DNA of 64,000 nt from Halocaridina rubra. Its lineage: Eukaryota; Arthropoda; Malacostraca; Decapoda; Atyidae. The position numbers were made by a program, and so were the translations under genes. The stretch spans positions 1-64,000 of the forward strand of contig JAXCGZ010007616.1 in assembly GCA_037179515.1 (NCBI GenBank). Reading direction: 5' to 3'. This document shows positions 37,745 through 50,291 of this stretch, one piece after another (positions within the stretch are counted from its first letter, which is position 1; each line of letters begins with the position of its first letter). The notes beneath the pieces are model-generated. The model had not been told where the DNA came from and did not search any database. It saw only the letters and a program-made list of their open reading frames with translations.

Positions 37745-38222
37745 GCGTTATATCAAGGGAATTGTTTGGCTTCCTTAAGAATATTCTTACATCTCTGAAT
37801 ATTCCTCCAAAAACAGGCCCATTTCATGATAGTTAAAGACTTTCTGGAAAATAGCCTTTTTCTGTGATGATTTTCTGGATATTCTGGAAATGACTCTGCT
37901 GCCTCCATGTTGGCTAATGCCACTCTACCAGTGATATTCAAATTTTTCAGGTTATTGGATTGCATGAAACTATACAGTCATTCCTTGCTAGCTTTAAGCT
38001 CCTTCTTCGATGTGTTGGCAACCCCACTGAAATTTTCATATAGTTTAAGGGCCTTCTCATGCAAGATGTATATGTTGTCAGGGACATGCTCTTGCACCAT
38101 ATTTTTCAGTGACAAATTTAATGCTTTCTCTGTTTTAACAAGCACTGTATCACGAACTTGAGAGACCACTTTTGATAATGCAGGTGAAACACGAGTATTG
38201 CTTTGAATTTCTTTCTCCATTT
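37745..38222 (-). pseudogene. Tigger-type transposase central relic
   Basis: Minus-strand frames read VLVKTEKALNLSLKNMVQEH, VPDNIYILHEKALKLYENFS, KKELKASKE, a stop, then NLKNLNITGRVALANMEAAE and SLTIMKWACFWRNIQRCKN. This follows the CENPB-like and early DDE part of Tigger transposases. The first catalytic block is mutated (MKWACFW where DETGLFW is usual) and there is no DDE remainder. Confidence 0.72.
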
Positions 38223-39997
38223 ATTGTATTGAGAGAATTCTGGACTCATTTTCCCCCCATGCAGTTATTATGAGGGTAATTCTTTAAAAGTAATTTACAC
38301 CATGTGGATTTGTATTTGAATACAGTATTAATATTTAGATCCTTTAGTATTCAAGTTAATGTTGTAAAATCAGACATTACTGACAGTGTGTATTTATTTT
38401 CCTTAACTTACAAAACATTTGCCTCTTCTTATTTCCCTTACCACTTGAAATGGTGCTTGCAATGTGCAAAAAATAAGAGGAAAAGCCATGAAGTTTCTGA
38501 ATGGGTCATTTTTGGAAATTCTTCCTAGACAGGTAAACAAAGGAGACAGTAGTCTGACTAACCAGTAATGTCCACTACTCTTCTTACCTGTTTGGGTGGA
38601 TGTAGGAAAGCTGTGGATAAGGCTGCTTTTTGCATGCTCTTATCTTGATAAATTTATTGTGCATGTGACTATTTTGCATCATAAAAGATGCGGTTGTGCA
38701 TGTGGCTATTTTGCATTATGAAAGATGATTAAAAAGAAGATTCATTAAAGTTTATTGTAAATATACTTGATAATTTATAACTGTGCTTGGGCATGTATTT
38801 ATTTATAATATTTATTGTTGCATATGCTTTAAATGCATGAAAATTTGCTGTTCCATATTTCTTAAAAAGTGCTTCCTCGCATGCATTTTTGGTACATAAT
38901 GTATCTGTTTTTTGTCTTGTCATTTTCATCTTTATGTATAACTGCATATTAGATAAATGCTTGTTAGTTTTATGCTGTGGCTTATTATTATTATTATTAT
39001 AATTATATTATTATTATTGTTATTATTAACAGCCTTGTCAATGAAACCATAACTAATTTCAGTAACTATATTTGGTTTAATTATTTATTCTTGCTGGATA
39101 AGTCATTCATATAATAAAGATTGTAATAATTTTGTGTTATGCATTGATTTAGAAATATAAAAAGTAAAAAACATATAATTGTGTGATACTGTACCTAGAA
39201 TATTGAAAATGGAGTATGATGCATAAATTGCTGTTCTGCTTCTATCTTGTCGTAACAAAATAAGAATAAGAATCTGAATGATAGTCTTAGAAGACCCTAT
39301 GAATTGTAGAAATTTAAGAAATGAGAGATTAAAAAACAAAGGTACTGTGAATAGAAGCACTGTAATTGTTTTAATTTCTTAATGATTTGTAACATGAGCA
39401 TATTACAGAAAATCTTGTTACTATGATATATAGAGTAATAGTATTCCTTTCTTTTTGATATCTTAAAAACTATAAACATAGTATCAGAGTAAGCATTTTG
39501 CATACCTTTTCTGATAGAAGAAAGTCACCCATTGCTAGCTCGTGCATTATAAATTTAACTCTTCAGTATACTACATGACACTGCATTATAAGATAACAAG
39601 TGATTAATTTAGGTAACCAGTATATTGTTTGTAATTTTTTAAAGTTTCATTCCTTACTTTTGAAAATTTAAGTAAACTTCAGGATATTTGTGATGGATAT
39701 AGATAAGTCAATATAGGGTGAGTGGAGTTATGCTTGAGGCAGTAGGATCATTCGTATGTATAAAGCATATATGCTTTTAGTACCAAATATGTATCTGCAT
39801 TGATTAAATGTAGTAAGCATTATATATCAGAGAGGATATAGATTTATAAAAAATTTTCCTTCAGTTTTCTGTTATACACTATATATCACTGAACTTGCTG
39901 CATTGATGTCCTTATTAAGTAATCTTAGGTTAAAGTATAGATGATACTGGATTATGATTTATAAATTGTTCCCTCTGTGTTGTCTCTGCCCTTCCAG
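38223..39997. other. Probable intron upstream of exon C
   Basis: AT-rich, with an ATT trinucleotide patch near 38984-39030 and no recognisable gene. It ends at TCTCTGCCCTTCCAG (39983-39997), a strong 3' splice acceptor. Its last ~80 bases align with the sequence in front of exon D. Confidence 0.6.
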
Positions 39998-41130
39998 TGA
40001 CCAAAGCCAGCCTTCGCAAAATCTTGAAGGAAATGAAGATGCAGCACGCTCGTTTAATCGGCAAACATAGAACAAGATACAGTCGCCTACAGAAGAAATA
40101 TCTTGAACTAGAGAGAGATTACAAGGAAGTGGAAGACGTTGGGACAAGGCAACAGATCGTGAGAGATGCAAAAGAATATTTGACTGAGGCTCATTACCTC
40201 TTTTTTCAAAGCCAGTTGTTTCTCAATAACACAGAAGGTAAAGGTAACCGATTCTCTAGAAAATTTATGGAACTGATGGTCCAGTTGTACAATAGAAGTC
40301 CAGCTGGGTATAGATACCTCAAGACCATCTTTACTTTGCCTTCAATGAAAACGATTCAGAAGCTACTAAGCAGTGGTATATATAACACAAAAAACTGTAT
40401 GCCAGTTACTAATAATTCTAAATTGGATACTAGTAACAGCAGTGTTGAAGATGGCAAATCCAAAAATACTGATGATGAAAATGGTTCTCCTGCAGATGCA
40501 GTTGATGAATTGCAATCTTCAAACTCTAGTCTGGTTGTAAAGAAGGAAACTGAAACAACAGAGGAATCATTAGCTTTTCAGACTGCGGCTGATGACCTCG
40601 TAAACAATAAAACTTGGTTTAAATCCTCCAGTGTGTTTAATGACTCTTTGGTGCACAGTAGAGGACAAACTGTGTTTTTGAGCAACAATGCCAAAAAGTC
40701 GCTCTTGGAAAGAAAAATGGCTGAATTTAATGGTAATCTTGACATTGAAGAGGGGGAAATTGAGGAAGATGAAAATAATGAGGAAGGGGAAGATGAAGAT
40801 AGTGAAGAAGGGGAAGAAGAAGGTAATGAAGGAGAAGATGAGGAGGAGGATGCAGAGGAAGAGGATGAGAATGAAAAAAATGAAGAGGAAATGGAAATTG
40901 AAGAGATCACTGAGGAACAAGCCAAAGAGATTACGTGTCTTGATGATTGTGAGTTTGAGCAGTTGCCAGTTTCCAGAGCTGGAGAACTGATTATTGGGGA
41001 AATCGGTGAAACAACAACGTTTAAAGATGTAAGCAAAAAAGTTGTTGTTGTTCCTGGTAACGAGAACTCTGCTAAGGAAGATATGACACTTGAGTGGCAA
41101 GATCAGTGGACCTCCAATTTGATGGGGTAA
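39998..41130 (+). CDS. Exon C: THAP9/P-element-like module with long acidic C-terminus
   Basis: It begins after TCTCTGCCCTTCCAG in phase 1 and encodes 376 complete codons to TAA at 41128-41130. Residues 3-48 are a basic coiled coil (KASLRKILKEMKMQHARLIG). Residues 56-120 hold the shared module: AKEYLTEAHYLFFQSQLFL, GKGNRFSRKFMELMVQLYNR, SPAGYRYLKTIFTLPSMKT. Residues ~140-245 are a Ser/Asn/Asp-rich linker. Residues ~249-310 are an almost pure Glu/Asp tract, and the last 50 residues end EWQDQWTSNLMG. It is the longest and best-preserved member of the set. Exon D is its duplicate. The shared module resembles the post-coiled-coil region of THAP9/P-element proteins, and no catalytic triad is present. 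The acidic tract would suit transcription or chromatin interaction, but that is inference. Confidence 0.78.
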
Positions 41131-42579
41131 AATATGGTTTCAACATTTTTCTTTCATAAATTAAAGTCTGTGATATTTCTCTCTCTTTTAGTTCCCTAAA
41201 CTTTAAGAATCAACCACTTCTCTATCTTTTTTAATATGCCTCTAAACTCTTTCTCATATTCCCATTGTATTTTGGATAGTAATATAGAATAACGGAAGAT
41301 TAAGCTAATTTTTTTTTTCAGTTTCCTCTGTATGTTTCTTTGTAACACTCTACCTCTGACTAATCTGGAATTAGAAAACTCAGATATTGATATCTCCTCT
41401 ATAACTTTTTTGTTCTCACATATCAGTAACTAAAATTTAATTATTATATCTTCTTGAACCTGAAAAATCTGTAATTCAAATTTTCTTTTTTCCATATGTA
41501 TGTGAAACTTATGGCAGTTTTATTTTTATAGTTGCAGTGCATTCATACTAAACTAATTTTAAAAGTTGTATTGTGATTTTATATTCTGATTTTTTAAACC
41601 TTTAAAGTAATGTTTGCATTAGGATGCTTTTATATTTTCATCTCAAATATCATTGATATTTTCAGGGAAAAAATGGGATTCATTATTATAACAGGAGAGA
41701 AAAATGCGTACTTTTTAAATTAAAATACTAGAATCACGAAGGATATTGTTGCTAATAATAATGTGAGTGTAGGTCAATAAGGAAATTAGTCAATGGCATC
41801 AAAAGCACGAAAGTGTTTGGTTCTTTTACTTAATTTTTGTCCAGATAGTGTGCAATAATATTTCACTGACTATTTTTTAACCTTTACTAGTTGTATATCT
41901 TGTTAAATAGTTTCCAATAATATATTAGTGAGTATATCAAATTGCTTGCCTGGAGAAGTTGCTCCTATTTTAAAGTGTCCATGTTTATGCAGACCGACAT
42001 TTAATTTGGTGGAATTCATAGCATGGATATAGTTAACATCAAGTTAGCTATTTAATAATTTTATTGAATAATTGCACAGTAAATTAAATGGTCAGAAATA
42101 TAGTTTTTTACCTTTGGGATTCTATATTTTATGATGCTCTTTTTATATATTCACTCTTTTGTTGTTGCTGCCCTACATACTTTTGCAGAAGGAGACACTG
42201 TGTGAGAAAAAAGAATATGAAGAGTTAATTTTATGTAATATTTTTTTTAATGTTTTATCATATAATGTATATTCATTGTTGTTTTAACTCATTAGACATG
42301 GACTATTACGAAACAAGCTGAGAAGACAATAAGTAATAATTTTATGAGTTGTTTAATTAGTTATTATTTTTCATTGAGCAAAATTTTTAATTGCTATTAC
42401 TTTTTAGGAAGCAAAAGGATTATTAATTTGGATTCTTATAAAAAGTACTGCTATTATTCCTAATTAAAAACTACATTTTACATATTTGTGTAATAAGGAA
42501 GAGGACTTTTTAAAAATAAAGTAAGTTTTTGTAATGGTTTTATTTAATAAATATCCTTTTTAAATTGTCTTTCTGCATT
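41131..42579 (+). other. Probable 3' UTR or intron downstream of exon C
   Basis: No further ORF is seen. AATAAA occurs at 42546-42551. Parts align with the sequence downstream of exon D, so this flank was included in the duplication. Confidence 0.5.
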
Positions 42580-43240
42580 TTTTTTTATTTAGTGTGACAC
42601 TGGGACAGGCAAGGAAGCCGCCCTCCTCAGGACCAGGCACCAAGAAAACATTAAGACAAAGAAAAGATTTAAGTTTAAGGCCAAGGCAGAGTTAAGGGAA
42701 TGATACACTAGAAAAGGACAGGTTGAAAGAATAAATGAAGTATTGAGGACATAGAGATATGGTAGGATTAGGCTCTGAGATGATGAAGGATCCACTTTTA
42801 GAAGAAAGATGGATTATAAAAATTAGAAAGACAGAAAAAGGAAGAGAGTTCCGAGTATGGAAGTGCATGGGAAGAAGCAGTTGCAACTATGGCCAATGCG
42901 CATGCTGCAAATCTCCACAGTGCTTGTGAGTTGAGGCTGTTTGGCGAGTGTTACGAATCCTCGGCAGTGAGGGAGGGGTGCAGCTCACCAACTCATCAGA
43001 GCAGCAATGAAAGTAGAAACAATAGAAAAGAGGAAGGCATGATACCTTATGGCGAAGAGAGAGAATCCAGATTAGAAGTAAGAGAAGGGTCAATGATGAG
43101 TCTAATTGCCTTAGATTCAACCCTAGCAAAAGGATAAGTATAAGAAGCAGTACCCCAGATGTGAAAGCAGTAATCTAAGCAGGGACCTATAAGACCATTA
43201 TAGATTTTAAGTTACAGTAAAGAGGAAGAGTAATGACGAA
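42580..43240 (-). pseudogene. Jockey/I-like LINE 3' relic, minus strand
   Basis: Read on the minus strand the 3' end is CCAGTGTCACACTAAATAAA plus a T-rich/A-rich tail at 42580-42600. The C-terminal coding region shows CSDELVSCTPPSLPRIRNTR and QTASTHKHCGDLQHAHW, matching CIPPPLPRPCNTPKAASSHR in the copy at 57995-60910. Frames are broken. No equivalent insert lies in the duplicated flank of exon D. Confidence 0.7.
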
Positions 43241-43299
43241 AGCGACACAAAACTCCTATTTTTTTTATGGAGATGTAGAAATTTGGATTATGTGACTTA

Positions 43300-45379
43300 C
43301 AAGACAATATCGCTGGTGTGATGTGTCATTAGTATGTCTTTGTAACTTGCTGAGTGGCAGTTGACCAATAGAAGAGAGGTGCTCTTGCCACTGTATACGC
43401 TAAGGCCAATAAGATTGGATCATTCATCATATGGGGTGTAGGATCAGATTCGTAACAACTGTGTTTATGTGCCCCTTGTGATTTTCTATTTAGATAATAG
43501 GGAAATCATCTCACAGCCTGAATTACTATTCTGAGTTGTAGGGCAAACTGCATATATACCTAAGTAAAATACAAGAGTACATTTCCCTTGGGTCTTCTAA
43601 CAAAATATCCTCCACGAGTTAATACTGCTACTCTCGTTGCTCTGGAGGGGTATAACTGTAACTCCTTAGCAATGACTGTATGTGGAAGTAGAAAACTTCT
43701 TGGTTAGGGATATACTTTAGGCTTTTCATGGAGGCTTACAAAAATACTCCTTTCCGCCTTCATAAAATGTTTAATTTGTGGTGAATTAATTTTGGCACTC
43801 AGTAGGATCCCTGTATGTATTAGTATGCCAAGAGTATTTAATATAGTATTGTAGTTCTGAAAATAGGTATGGCACTTCAGATATAGCTGAACTGTTAATG
43901 TCATGGTATGAGACAATTGGTACACAAAAGTTGCTCTGTAATTTTGCTGATGACTGTACAGTTATTAAATCAGCGCACTGCTGTTGTTCTTTTATTAAAA
44001 AATCTTTTGATGGAATGTGCATTAGAGATTGACAAAAATTAATGAACCTTCCTTTCTTATTTTGTCTTATCACTCGAGTAGTTACCCAAGCATCGGCAAT
44101 GTATGTAAAGAAATGTGCATCCTTTAAATCCTTTACATTTTGATCTAGTATATGAATAACAGCTTAAGTACCTTCATGTGTTTTGTGTATTTTGGAACTT
44201 GTTTTTTCTGTCTTTTACTGCAAATCATTGATTACTAAAAAATAACGAATTTATCTGCAGTGTTTAACAATACAGAAATCTGTAGGATATAGACGCTATT
44301 TGAAGTGGCACCATGAACAGTGACATCAACCAGGTTATAACTTACCAGATTCATTTTATCCTAATTTTTGAATGAGAACTGACAAAATTGTTGTTGTTCC
44401 CTAAGCTGCCTGGCCGAACAGCTCTTGAGTCCCAAGGGAAGGTCATTGCTAATCCTGGGTTTTCCCACAGAGCTTTCAGAGAATGTATATTGTATTGATG
44501 GTGTATATGGTTGTAAGTAGTGCAAGCTTCCATAATTCGCGTGACTGCATGCAGTGATGTATTACACCCTGGACCGGTACCAGTGATGAGGTCGTCCAGC
44601 CCCTTCTGAATACTCAAGCTGAATGGTGTCTACATCGTAGCATGGCCAGGTGGACTATGTTTTCAAGTAGAAGGGAGGATGCAGAAGGATGGATGTCAGG
44701 AGGTGGTGCATACCTGTGTTATTAATGAATGACTGGTTGGATGGCGAGTTAATTGGTCATGGATATGTTTGTCAAGGCTGGTTTGGGGTGGGTGGGGGAG
44801 AATAGATGACGTTTTTTGTGTATTCTATCATCTTCTAGGTGTTGCTCTAATGTTCCTTGATATGTGCGTGTTTTCTGCCATGTAATATAATGGGTAGAAT
44901 TGGTAAGTGGATGCTGCAGCAAGTATGTGAGTGCCTCTCATGTTCAGATGGTCTCGGACTTGAGGACCAAAGACTTATTAAGAAGTCCATGACAATTTGA
45001 TATGATCAAGTGACCACGCTATTAAAAGGGTATTGTCAGATAGAACAGTAGCTTCACAGTACATAGTATTGGTAAAATTTCCTAATCTTACATCATGACG
45101 ATAGAAAGTTTTTCTAAAAATTTTGTGTGCCCTACAAAATAAATATTTTTATTATATGTATTTAAATTGTACTTAGTATCCTTTGAATAGAACGTATATT
45201 GGAAATACAAGTACTGTATATGTAGAATATAATTGACCTTCCTATTCATTTTCAAATTATGATTATTTAATTATACAAAGCTAAGAAAGAATATTTATAT
45301 TTTTATACATATTACTTTCTTCCTTCCTAATTAGCAGGATTGCCACAACCAAGTTAAAAGACAATAAAAATAATAATCT
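43300..45379. other. Gene-free stretch, partly duplicated downstream of exon D
   Basis: 43320-43560 aligns with about 62690-62960 and marks the end of the C/D duplication. The rest has only short ORFs. I see no confident gene or transposon end. Confidence 0.5.
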
Positions 45380-46110
45380 GTTCATCTTTCAATCATAGGC
45401 ACCCATATTCTGTTATGGGTATGAATACCATGTAAACAATATCAAGTCATTAGCAATGCTGGGAGCCAGGCTTTAAATAGTCCTTACATTGGAGGCTTAC
45501 TCTTTTTATCTCATTGATGTCTCATCTTCCTGGATGTCAAAACCGCATTATGAACATGATGATGTGCTGCACTTTGGACAGTAATATAAAGAAATTCTTA
45601 TTTACAGTTAGTTACTTTTAGTGATTTTATGGAATCAACCATAGAAGGACTTTCCCCAGCCCAATAAGTCTCCAATATCTTCCCCTTTTCTTAAAAAAAT
45701 CAATCCCTTAACATGGGATTCTAAAATTTATATATAAAATACTGGACTGTACTGTTTTTAACAAAGGAACATGTGATTGCTATAGATGCATTGGTGATCT
45801 GCCTCTATGAGGCCGTGTACTAATGGCCCTTACAATCTAAACTAAAATTTGCTTATATCCCATCTTTTATATTTTCTTGAATAGCTTCCTTCATCTTATG
45901 TGGAATAAGTATTTTCTTAAATTTGATGGTACAATCCAACTTAAATTATAAAAAGAAAAAGAGTACAAGTATAGCTTTTAGTAAAATAGTAAAATGTTCA
46001 CTCTTGCAACGTGAGATTTTAAATTCATTCGCAAGTAGTAACCAAACATCAAGTTTTGCATAAATATTTTGGTTCTTAGTACTGTTTTTGTTGTATCTAA
46101 GTCTGTTTAT
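45380..46110. repeat. Left arm of a ~700-bp inverted repeat
   Basis: The reverse complement aligns with 47630-48300. Shared blocks include ACCATCAAATTTAAGAAAAT, ATACTTATTCCA, GATGGGATATAAGCAAATTT and TGGTTGATTCCATAAAATCA. Arms are diverged but continuous. The spacer of about 1.5 kb holds a CR1 relic, the SINE array and a TA array. Confidence 0.82.
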
Positions 46111-46229
46111 AATTACATATTTGAGTTCAAAGGAAAAGAGCATATTTGCCCTCATCTTAGTCTTTTAATTCCTTTTTGTTGATTACCTGACACATCATCT
46201 TTATTCCTAAATCTCTGAATTCTATTAGC

Positions 46230-46475
46230 ATGGACAATTTCACAACATTGTAAATTCCAAGTATAACTATTATTACTCTTAATTGTTTATTTTTTTTTCG
46301 AATTCTCAAAGCAAAGCCTTTAGTTCCTTAGCTTCCCATATGAAAATATATATCCTTCTTTACTCCATTAAAGCCGTGAAGAAATGTGAATGATGTTCTC
46401 ATCATATCCCTCTTATTCTTCTGGCAGCAGATGGTGATAATATAACTCCTTCAGCCTTCCTGCTAACTTAAATTT
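46230..46475 (-). pseudogene. CR1-type LINE ORF2 relic
   Basis: CTCATCATATCCCTC, ACTCCTTCAGCCT and the surrounding sequence align with the antisense of the intact CR1 near 53380-53480, where the C-terminal part of ORF2 lies. A short, decayed copy on the minus strand. Confidence 0.5.
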
Positions 46476-46555
46476 CATATTTCACCACAAACTGTGTAAA
46501 ATAAAATGTTTTAGCTTGATCGCAGGTGCAGCAGTGGGATAAGCTCGATGGACTG

Positions 46556-47506
46556 CATTCAGTTAGAATGCGTTCATTCCCACCATAGCAGATAAAAGCT
46601 GTGAGGTTTATTTCCCTTTAACCTTCTGTGGTGTAGTTCGTAGAGCCTTGGCTTAGTAATAAGTCCCAGGTTCGAGTCCCGGTCGGGGTAAAAAATGATT
46701 CATGTTTTCACATATGTAATGTGCTTATTTGGTTATTGTTGGTCCCGAATGAGATTGGGAGTTGAATTAAATGCGAAAATAAAACCATGAGTGAGGGAAA
46801 CTGTAATATGAACACAGTGGCATTCAGTTAGAATGCGTTCATTCCTACCATAGTAGATATAAGCTGTGAGGTTTGTTTCCCTTTAACCTTCTGTGGTGTA
46901 GTTCGTAGCGCCTTGGCTTAGTAATAATAAGTCCCAGGTTCAAGTCCCAGTCGGGGTAAAATATGATTCATGTTTTCACATATGTAATGTGCTTATTTGG
47001 TTATTGTTGGTCCCGAATGAGATTGGGAGTTGAATTAAATGCGAAAACGAAACTACGAGTGAGGTTAAGGAAACTGTAATATGAACATGGTGGCATTCAG
47101 TTAGAATGCATTCATTCCTACCATAACAGATATAAGCTGTGAGGTTTGTTTCCCTTTAACCTTCTGTGGTGTAGTTCATAGCACCTTGGCTTAATAACAA
47201 TAAGTCCCAGGTTCAAGTCCTGGTCGGGGTAAAATATGATTCCTGTTTTCACATATGTAATGTGCTTATTTGGTTATTGTTGGTCCCGAATGAGATTGGG
47301 AGTTGAATTAAATGCAAAAACGAAACTACGAGTGAGGTTGGGGAAACTGTAATATGAACATAGTGGCATTCAGTTAGAATGCGTTCATTCCTACCATAGT
47401 AGATGTAAGCTGAGAGGTTTGTTTCCCTGTAACATTCAGTGTAGTTCGTAGCGCCTTGGCTTAGTAATAATAAGTCCCAGGTTCAAGTCCCGGTTGGGGT
47501 AAAAAG
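46556..47506 (+). repeat. Tandem array of four tRNA-derived SINE units, ~270 bp each
   Basis: Units start with CATTCAGTTAGAATGCGTTC at 46556, 46821, 47094 and 47367, spaced 265-273 bases. Each has a tRNA-like part with TGGTGTAGTTCGTAG (A-box-like, first copy 46629-46643) and GGTTCGAGTCC or GGTTCAAGTCC (B box, 46669, 46937, 47210, 47480). A ~130-base body with TTATTGTTGGTCCCGAATGA follows. The last unit is cut by a TA array at 47507. SINEs normally disperse; a head-to-tail array is unusual. Confidence 0.85.
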
Positions 47507-47602
<96 letters not shown>

Positions 47603-47629
47603 TACATAGATAGATATATATATATATAC
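47507..47629. repeat. (TA)n microsatellite
   Basis: About 95 bases of TA followed by GATACATAGATAGATA. It closes the SINE array. Confidence 0.95.
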
Positions 47630-48300
47630 ACTAAAATGCTAAGAACCAAAATACTTATGCCAAAATTACTGTCTCTTATTACTTGCGAATGAATTTAGGA
47701 TCTCGGGTTGCCAGAGTGAAAATTTACTGTATTGCCACATGGTGTAATGTTCTTATCTTTTTATAAACTGGACTGAACCATCAAATTTAAGAAAATACTT
47801 ATTCCATATAAGATGAAGGTTACAATTCAGCAAAATATGAAGGATGGGATATAAGCAAATTTTAGTTTAGATTTAGATAGAGGCATGAGCACCTTTGCAT
47901 CAACAGCATTCACCTTTTCCTTTGTTAAGAAAATTACAGTGCACTACTGCAAAAATAAATTTTACATTCCCATGGAAAGGGATTGTTTTTTGTTTTTAAA
48001 GGGGAAGACATAGTAGACTTGTTGGGCTGGGGAAAGCCCGTTTATGGTTGATTCCATAAAATCACCAAGAGTAACTATAATTGTAAATAAGAATTTGTTT
48101 ATATTACTATCCAAAGTACAGCATATCATCGTATTATTAATGCTAAAGGCCTTAACATCCAGGAAGCTGAGAGACACCCATAAGATAAAAAGAGTAAGCC
48201 TGCAATGTAAGGACTACTTAAAGCCTGGCTTCCTGAGTAAGCATTATGTATGTGGCTGGGAAACATGGTATGGGAGCAGTTTCCAGTTGAAAGATATATC
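47630..48300. repeat. Right arm of the ~700-bp inverted repeat
   Basis: Inverted partner of 45380-46110. The arm runs directly into a Tigger-type transposase relic at 48385; I see no equivalent relic beyond the left arm. Confidence 0.82.
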
Positions 48301-48384
48301 AAGCCTTAAAAGGCCCTTAAGCTATTTGAATATTTCAGTGGAGGTTTTAGCTCTTCAAAAAAATGTCTGCACAGTTTTATAAAG

Positions 48385-48850
48385 TGCCATAACTAGAAAA
48401 ATTTGACAATTGAAAAAGGCCTTTTTCCAGAACACGTTTTTAACTGTGGTGAAGCAGATTTTTTTTTTGGGGGGGGGAAGAAAATGCCGAGTTGCAATTG
48501 AATTCATAAGGATGTAAAGATAGCCCCAGAATATAAGTCCTAAAAATTGTCTGACTGGTGCTACGTGGCAACACAGCCATATGACCAAGCCTGAGCTATT
48601 ATGCAAAATGCAGAATACACGAACACTTAAAAGTTAAAAGAGCATCTGCTACCCATGTTCTGGCAAGCCAGTATAAAGGTTTAGGTAATGTTTGTTCTCT
48701 TCCAGGATTGGTTCCATCATTACCTTATTCCTGAAGACAACAAATACCTTGAGAAGAAATGGCTACCATTCAAGGTCCTTCTTACTATAGAGAGTGTACC
48801 CAGTCATCCCAAATTGGTTATGTATGAGTATGAAAGCATGGAAGTACTGT
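48385..48850 (+). pseudogene. Tigger-type transposase catalytic-region relic
   Basis: Broken plus frames read KKAFFQNTFLTVV and FFLGGGRKC (first catalytic block, decayed), SDWCYVATQPYDQA, then LFQDWFHHYLIPEDNKYLEK and KWLPFKVLLTIESVPSHPKL, where the usual D-N-A-P block has become ESVPSHP. Order matches Tigger DDE domains. Stops are frequent. Confidence 0.72.
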
Positions 48851-48859
48851 TCTGCTCTC

Positions 48860-49165
48860 ATCTCAAGTACATAAGGGGATATATCGTCAAGCCCCATAAC
48901 TTTATGAACATATAATTCTATCAGCACTTTTCTTCCCGGTATCTGAAAAGACGAAGCTCTTTACTACTGACCCATGATCTATCATCTCTGCAATATGACG
49001 AGGTTCAGTATTTTGTGCTGCAGTTATGGACTAGTACTCCTCGCTCAAGTTTTCACAGATCTCTTTGTCTGTCTCTGTAATGCCTCTGTCTGCACTATCC
49101 AGCTTTAAAGCTTGTTCTTTGACCATTAATTATTCACTGACAAAGCTGCGGAAATTTTGGGGTGT
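48860..49165 (-). pseudogene. CR1-type LINE ORF2 fragment
   Basis: The plus-strand text AAGGGGATATATCGTCAAG, CTTTATGAACAT, ATCTCTTTGTCTGTCTCTG and CAAAGCTGCGG aligns with 54590-54865 in the intact CR1, in the same (minus) orientation. It covers the linker between endonuclease and reverse transcriptase. Confidence 0.72.
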
Positions 49166-49204
49166 GTGTGTAAGCAGATTTATAGTAATAATACTTTTAT
49201 TTAT

Positions 49205-49315
49205 TTCCATTTCAATACAATGGGTATTCGTCAGCCAGGGTAAGCCCCAACCCCCCACTGTGGTGTCCACCCACAGCAGTAATAGCTACCTACACAGAAT
49301 GGTACTACAACAATA
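49205..49315 (-). mobile_element. SINE S2 fragment
   Basis: AAGCCCCAACCCCCCACTGT and GGTGTCCACCCACAGCAGTA match the body of the S2 SINE at 34625-34820, in the same orientation. The tRNA-like head is missing. Confidence 0.6.
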
Positions 49316-50291
49316 ACCTTCTAGCTGATATGTATTCGCAGTTAATATTATGACAACCATCCTCCTTACAACTGTACTTGCAAGGACATATCTGACGTCG
49401 CTGCAAACAGTAATAATCGTAGTACTTGGTATAATTTTAAAGGGATTACAAGAACACTGCTCATAGGCACGGAATACGTTCAGCCAAAGTTGACAAGAAA
49501 TTAAAATAAACCTTTGATGAGTTTTTTTTTATATCTCTGTTACCATATGGGCATTAGTAGAAAAAGGCATTCTCATTATGACGATGCATAGTTAAATTAG
49601 TGACATTTAAGGGACTTAGGAACTCTCATAGGAATAATCAATTAATAGCAAAATACAACATTAACAGGTTGTTTACATACTTTTGTAACACTGATGATAT
49701 TACCATATATTAGATACCATAATAGCTCTCCGATATTGTATTTTTAACAGGAGGCTTCATATAATGTTTGTAATACTTTTGGACACTTCCACATATAAGG
49801 TATTCTTTGGACTTTTCTTTTATATTATTTTTTATGCATTAAACCTTCTTACAACAAGGACAAAGTGAATATTCGTGAGGGTGAACTTGGCACAACTTTT
49901 GTAAAGCATGTCAAATCATATCATATACAATTAGTTTGCGTATTTATTTAGATTCAATACTTCAGATCAGGCACCTGCCTGCTTATGCTACTAGTAAACC
50001 TATGGTATTGATTTTGCAAATTACTCTCCATTTCATTATTGTGTTTATTTCTGCCGAGATTGCTTGTGTTCCTCAGCGTTTCCTTTTTGCCTAAAAAGAT
50101 GGTGACCTCAATTTGAGTTTTCTTTGCTGTAGCAGACCGTCATCACACATTATATGATTTGCAGCAAATGTAGAGCAATTTTGACTGACCGTGTGGTATG
50201 TCTGTGTACTATTAAATATTTTTAACATATTTTTTCAGAAGATTATCATCATATTCTATTTTCACCAAATATTCCTTGTATGTTTCTATAG
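49316..50291. other. Probable intron upstream of exon E
   Basis: AT-rich without ORFs of note. It ends TTCCTTGTATGTTTCTATAG (50272-50291), an acceptor with a pyrimidine-rich lead. Confidence 0.55.

Noticed and set aside
40570..41100. Long antisense ORFs (Ser-rich and Phe/Ile-rich) opposite exon C
   Set aside because: Mirror frames of the Glu/Asp-rich tract of exon C; no independent support.
43940..44040. Short plus frame with NFADDCTVIK, like a reverse transcriptase core
   Set aside because: Only about 15 residues are suggestive; no flanking reverse transcriptase blocks found.
44351..44617. 88-residue minus ORF
   Set aside because: No recognisable domain, no splice or transposon context; not distinguishable from chance.
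46629..47490. Four tRNA genes
   Set aside because: A- and B-box-like elements are present but the acceptor stem and anticodon arm do not form a good cloverleaf, and each lies in a ~270-base repeated unit with a non-tRNA body, so they are SINE units.
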